64,000 nt of DNA from Bradyrhizobium iriomotense. GTDB taxonomy: Bacteria; Pseudomonadota; Alphaproteobacteria; Rhizobiales; Xanthobacteraceae. The notes under the pieces are model-generated. The model did no database searches. It was not told the origin of the DNA and saw only the letters and a list, made by a program, of their open reading frames with translations. The position numbers and the translations under genes are program-made. Every line of letters starts with the position of its first letter. The stretch's first letter is position 1. Positions 61,612 to 64,000 of the stretch are shown here, in pieces. The stretch is from the NCBI RefSeq assembly GCF_018130765.1, contig NZ_JAFCJZ010000004.1:248001-312000 (forward strand). The letters run 5' to 3'.

Positions 61612-63399
61612 ATGCAACGCCCCCGTCCAGCCCTGCCGCGATACGTGCTGATCGGCGTAGCCGCGCTTGCGGCCATCGCGGCGGCGGGCTGGCTGGCTTA
61701 CGTCTTTGCGCTGGATGCCGCCTTTGCGCGCATGGAGCGGGAGGCCAACGACCGGCTTGCGCTGATTGCCAGCACCTTCGATGCGACTGTTGCGCGCTAT
61801 CGCTATCTGCCGGCGGTCCTGTCGCTCGCCGATCCCATCCGCGAGCTCTATCGCGACCCCCATGATGCATCGGCGACCGCCGCCGCCAATCGCTACCTCA
61901 AATCGCTCAATCAGGGAGCCCGGTCCGCCGAGCTGTATGTCCTCGACAGCACCGGCCTCGCGCTCGCGGCAAGCAATTTCGATCTGGAGTCGAGTTTCGT
62001 CGGACACAATTACGGGTTCCGCGCCTATTTCATCGACGCCATGCGCGCCGGCGAGGGCCATTACTATGCCGTCGGCGCCACCACGGGGCAGCCTGGCTAT
62101 TTCCTGTCGCACCGGATCATGGAGGGCGGAAAAACCCTCGGCGTCGCCGTGGTCAAGATCGATCTCAGTGCGCTCGAGGCCGAATGGGCGCGTGCCGGCG
62201 ACCTCGTCGCGATGGAGGACGAGAACGGCGTGATCTTCCTCGCCAGCCGTGAGGACTGGAAATACCGTCCGCTGCTGCCGATCCCCACACAGCGGCTCGC
62301 AGAACTGAATGCCGCGCAGCAATTCGGTCAGGCGATCGACCCAGCTCCGGTCTTCGTGCCCAAAGGCGACCGGGAACGCGTCCAGATCGGTCGTGCGCGC
62401 GGCCGAGGCAATGCCGAGCTTGGGGACTACGCCCTTCAGGTCCGTCCGCACGATCAGGGCTGGAGGCTGCTCCTGTTCTCGGACGTCGCGGACGCACGGC
62501 GCAACGCGGCGACCGCCGCGATCGCGAGCGTCTTCGCCCTGATCGCGTCTCTGCTGGTCGTGCTGGTTGCCTATCAGCGGCGGCAGGTCGTCCGGGCGAA
62601 GCTCGATGCGCATGACGTCCTCGAGCGGCGCGTGGCCGAGCGCACGGAAGAGCTGCGCCGGACCATGGAAAGCCTGGTGCAGAGCGCCAAGCTTGCAAGC
62701 CTCGGTCAGGCGCTCGCCGGTGTCGCGCACGAGATCAACCAGCCGCTCGCGGCGTTGATCACCTATGTCGCGAGCAGCCGCGTGCTGCTCCGCCGCAACG
62801 AGGTCGATCGTGCCGCCGCCAATCTCGACCTGATGTCCTCGATCGCCGAGCGCATGATGGCGCTGATCGATCACCTGCGGATGTTCGCGCGCAAGGAGAC
62901 CGGCACGCGCAGCGCTGTCGCGCTTGCGCCCGTCATCGACAATGCGATCCGCCTGCTGCAATACCGGATCGACCACGAGCATATCGAGGTGGTGCGCTCC
63001 GCGCCCGCCGAGCCGCTTCATGGGCTCGCCAATCCGATCCGGCTCGAGCAGGTCGTCGTCAATCTGCTGTCGAATGCGATCGATGCGATGCGCGATCGCG
63101 AGCGGCGGGTCCTCGGGGTCGCCCTCGACCGCCGCGACGACAGCGCCGTGATCGAGGTCAGCGACACCGGCGCGGGCATTGCACCCGAGCACATCAAATC
63201 GCTGTTCGACCCGTTCTTCACGACCAAGGAGATCGGCGAGGGGCTTGGCCTCGGGCTTTCGATCTCGTACGGAATTGTCAGGGAGTTCGGAGGAGATATC
63301 CTGGTGGACAGCACGCCGGGCAGGGGCTCGACTTTCAAGGTCGTCATTCCGGTCATGGACGTCGCGGCGGCCTCGCAACATCAGGAATTGCACGTATGA
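61612..63399 (+). CDS. dctB: C4-dicarboxylate-type sensor histidine kinase DctB
   Basis: A 595-residue inner-membrane histidine kinase. Helix 1 is at ~8-32 (YVLIGVAALAAIAAAGWLAY), a ~270-residue periplasmic PDC/dCache-like sensor follows (FVGHNYGFRAYFIDAM, SHRIMEGGKTLGVAVVKID), and helix 2 is at ~300-322. The H-box has H373 (LAGVAHEINQPLAALITY), then N (VVNLLSNAIDAMRD), G1 (DTGAGIAPEHIKSLFDPFF) and G2 (GLGLGLSISYGI) boxes. DctB senses succinate, fumarate and malate with DctA; dctA is not in the window. The stop overlaps dctD by ATGA. Confidence 0.93.
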   Translation: MQRPRPALPRYVLIGVAALAAIAAAGWLAYVFALDAAFARMEREANDRLALIASTFDATVARYRYLPAVLSLADPIRELYRDPHDASATAAANRYLKSLNQGARSAELYVLDSTGLALAASNFDLESSFVGHNYGFRAYFIDAMRAGEGHYYAVGATTGQPGYFLSHRIMEGGKTLGVAVVKIDLSALEAEWARAGDLVAMEDENGVIFLASREDWKYRPLLPIPTQRLAELNAAQQFGQAIDPAPVFVPKGDRERVQIGRARGRGNAELGDYALQVRPHDQGWRLLLFSDVADARRNAATAAIASVFALIASLLVVLVAYQRRQVVRAKLDAHDVLERRVAERTEELRRTMESLVQSAKLASLGQALAGVAHEINQPLAALITYVASSRVLLRRNEVDRAAANLDLMSSIAERMMALIDHLRMFARKETGTRSAVALAPVIDNAIRLLQYRIDHEHIEVVRSAPAEPLHGLANPIRLEQVVVNLLSNAIDAMRDRERRVLGVALDRRDDSAVIEVSDTGAGIAPEHIKSLFDPFFTTKEIGEGLGLGLSISYGIVREFGGDILVDSTPGRGSTFKVVIPVMDVAAASQHQELHV

Positions 63400-64000
63400 G
63401 CGGGTCCGTGCTCGTCGTCGACGACGAGGAGATCGTCCGCAATTCGGTGCGGCAATGGCTGGAGCTCGGCGGTTTCACGGTCCGGGCCGCCGCCGGCGCC
63501 GATGAGGCCATGCGCCTCGTAACAGAGAGCCCGCCCGACGCCGTGCTGACCGATTTTCGCATGCCGCACCGATCCGGGCTGGAATTGATGCGCGACGTTC
63601 ACCGCGCCGATCCCGACATTCCCGTTGTGCTGCTGACAGCGCATGGCGACGTGCCCCTGGCGGTCGCCGCGATGCGCGAGGGCGCCTACGACTTCCTGCA
63701 GAAGCCTCATGATCCCGAGCTCCTCTCGGCCGTCATCACGCGCGCCATCGAGCGGCGGCAGTTGAAGCTGCAGCTTCGCCAGCTCTCGGATCGCCTTGCC
63801 GCGCCCGGCGCGATCGATGCCCGCCTGGTCGGCCTGTCGAAGGCGATGGTCGCGGTGCGGGCCAGCATCCTCGAGCTTGCCGGTCATGATCGCGACGTGA
63901 TCGTCACCGGCGAGACCGGGACCGGCAAGGAGGTGGTGGCGCGGGCTCTGCACGATTTCGGTCCGCGTGCGAAGGCGCCCTTCGTCGCCGTGAACTGTGC
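63396..64000 (+). CDS. dctD: Sigma-54-dependent response regulator DctD, N-terminal part, cut by window edge
   Basis: The first ~201 residues of an NtrC-family activator. The receiver domain (1-~120) begins SVLVVDDEEIVRNSVRQWLE and has the phosphorylated Asp53 (AVLTDFRMPHRSG), plus the conserved Thr and Lys (VVLLTAHGD, DFLQKPHDPE). The sigma-54-interacting AAA+ domain begins at about 147 (LVGLSKAMVAVRASILEL), with Walker A G172ETGTGKE179. The partner kinase DctB overlaps by 4 bp. The pair activates dicarboxylate uptake with RpoN in rhizobia. The C-terminal DNA-binding domain lies past base 64000. Confidence 0.92.
   Translation, partial: MSGSVLVVDDEEIVRNSVRQWLELGGFTVRAAAGADEAMRLVTESPPDAVLTDFRMPHRSGLELMRDVHRADPDIPVVLLTAHGDVPLAVAAMREGAYDFLQKPHDPELLSAVITRAIERRQLKLQLRQLSDRLAAPGAIDARLVGLSKAMVAVRASILELAGHDRDVIVTGETGTGKEVVARALHDFGPRAKAPFVAVNC

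Overview
The window is high-GC, densely coded chromosomal DNA from an alphaproteobacterium, most likely Bradyrhizobium or a close Rhizobiales relative. The evidence is the gene content (NadQ-type NAD regulator, DctB/DctD, DUF1236, DUF6894 and TIGR02301 proteins), a GTTC-N7-GTTC type LexA box, and several families of intergenic palindromic repeats. No phage, transposase, CRISPR array or rRNA was seen. The taxonomic call is inference; no database search was run.

Layout. 1-10.8 kb: truncated phosphoketolase, radical SAM protein behind a LexA-like box, VOC protein, RNase HII, membrane glycosyltransferase, divergent uracil-DNA glycosylase, ETF-ubiquinone oxidoreductase, periplasmic TPR protein and IspE. 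10.9-15.7 kb, minus strand: alpha/beta hydrolase, LysE exporter, HxlR regulator with a ketoacyl synthase, polyprenyl diphosphate synthase. 15.8-27.6 kb: DUF2007 protein, tRNA-type methyltransferase, S49 peptidase, GlyQ/GlyS, DUF1236 and DUF3096 proteins, PPDK, SleB-type hydrolase. 27.8-31.5 kb: nadA-nadB-nadC on the minus strand behind two matching palindromic operators. 31.8-35.2 kb: MFS transporter, AcuI-like reductase and small proteins. 35.5-41.3 kb: three tandem chemoreceptors with different sensory modules. 41.3-48 kb, minus: large DUF2339 membrane protein, the NAD regulator nadQ with a phosphatase, and ygfZ-tag-HD hydrolase with ATGA overlaps. 48-52.4 kb: dihydroorotase, sulfurtransferase, then an ECF sigma factor and a DUF4142-cupredoxin pair that carry identical promoter elements. 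52.4-61.2 kb: NUDIX proteins, SRAP protein, CoA-transferase with a GrdB-like protein, GNAT, FAD oxidoreductase, TsaC/Sua5. 61.3-64 kb: tRNA-Pro(CGG), dctB and truncated dctD.

Three regulatory circuits can be read from the DNA. (1) The ECF sigma gene and the DUF4142-cupredoxin operon both carry GGAAC-N16-CATCCAA, suggesting autoregulation and a periplasmic copper or redox output. (2) nadQ and its probable targets nadABC are both present, and nadA has two palindromes of the form ATnCTCA-N3-TGAGTAn upstream. (3) A radical SAM gene has a GTTC-N7-GTTC box overlapping its predicted promoter, suggesting a DNA-damage role. Much of the rest is housekeeping: NAD, isoprenoid, pyrimidine, glycyl-tRNA, DNA repair. 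Many intergenic gaps, especially after convergent genes, carry palindromic repeats of five recurring types.
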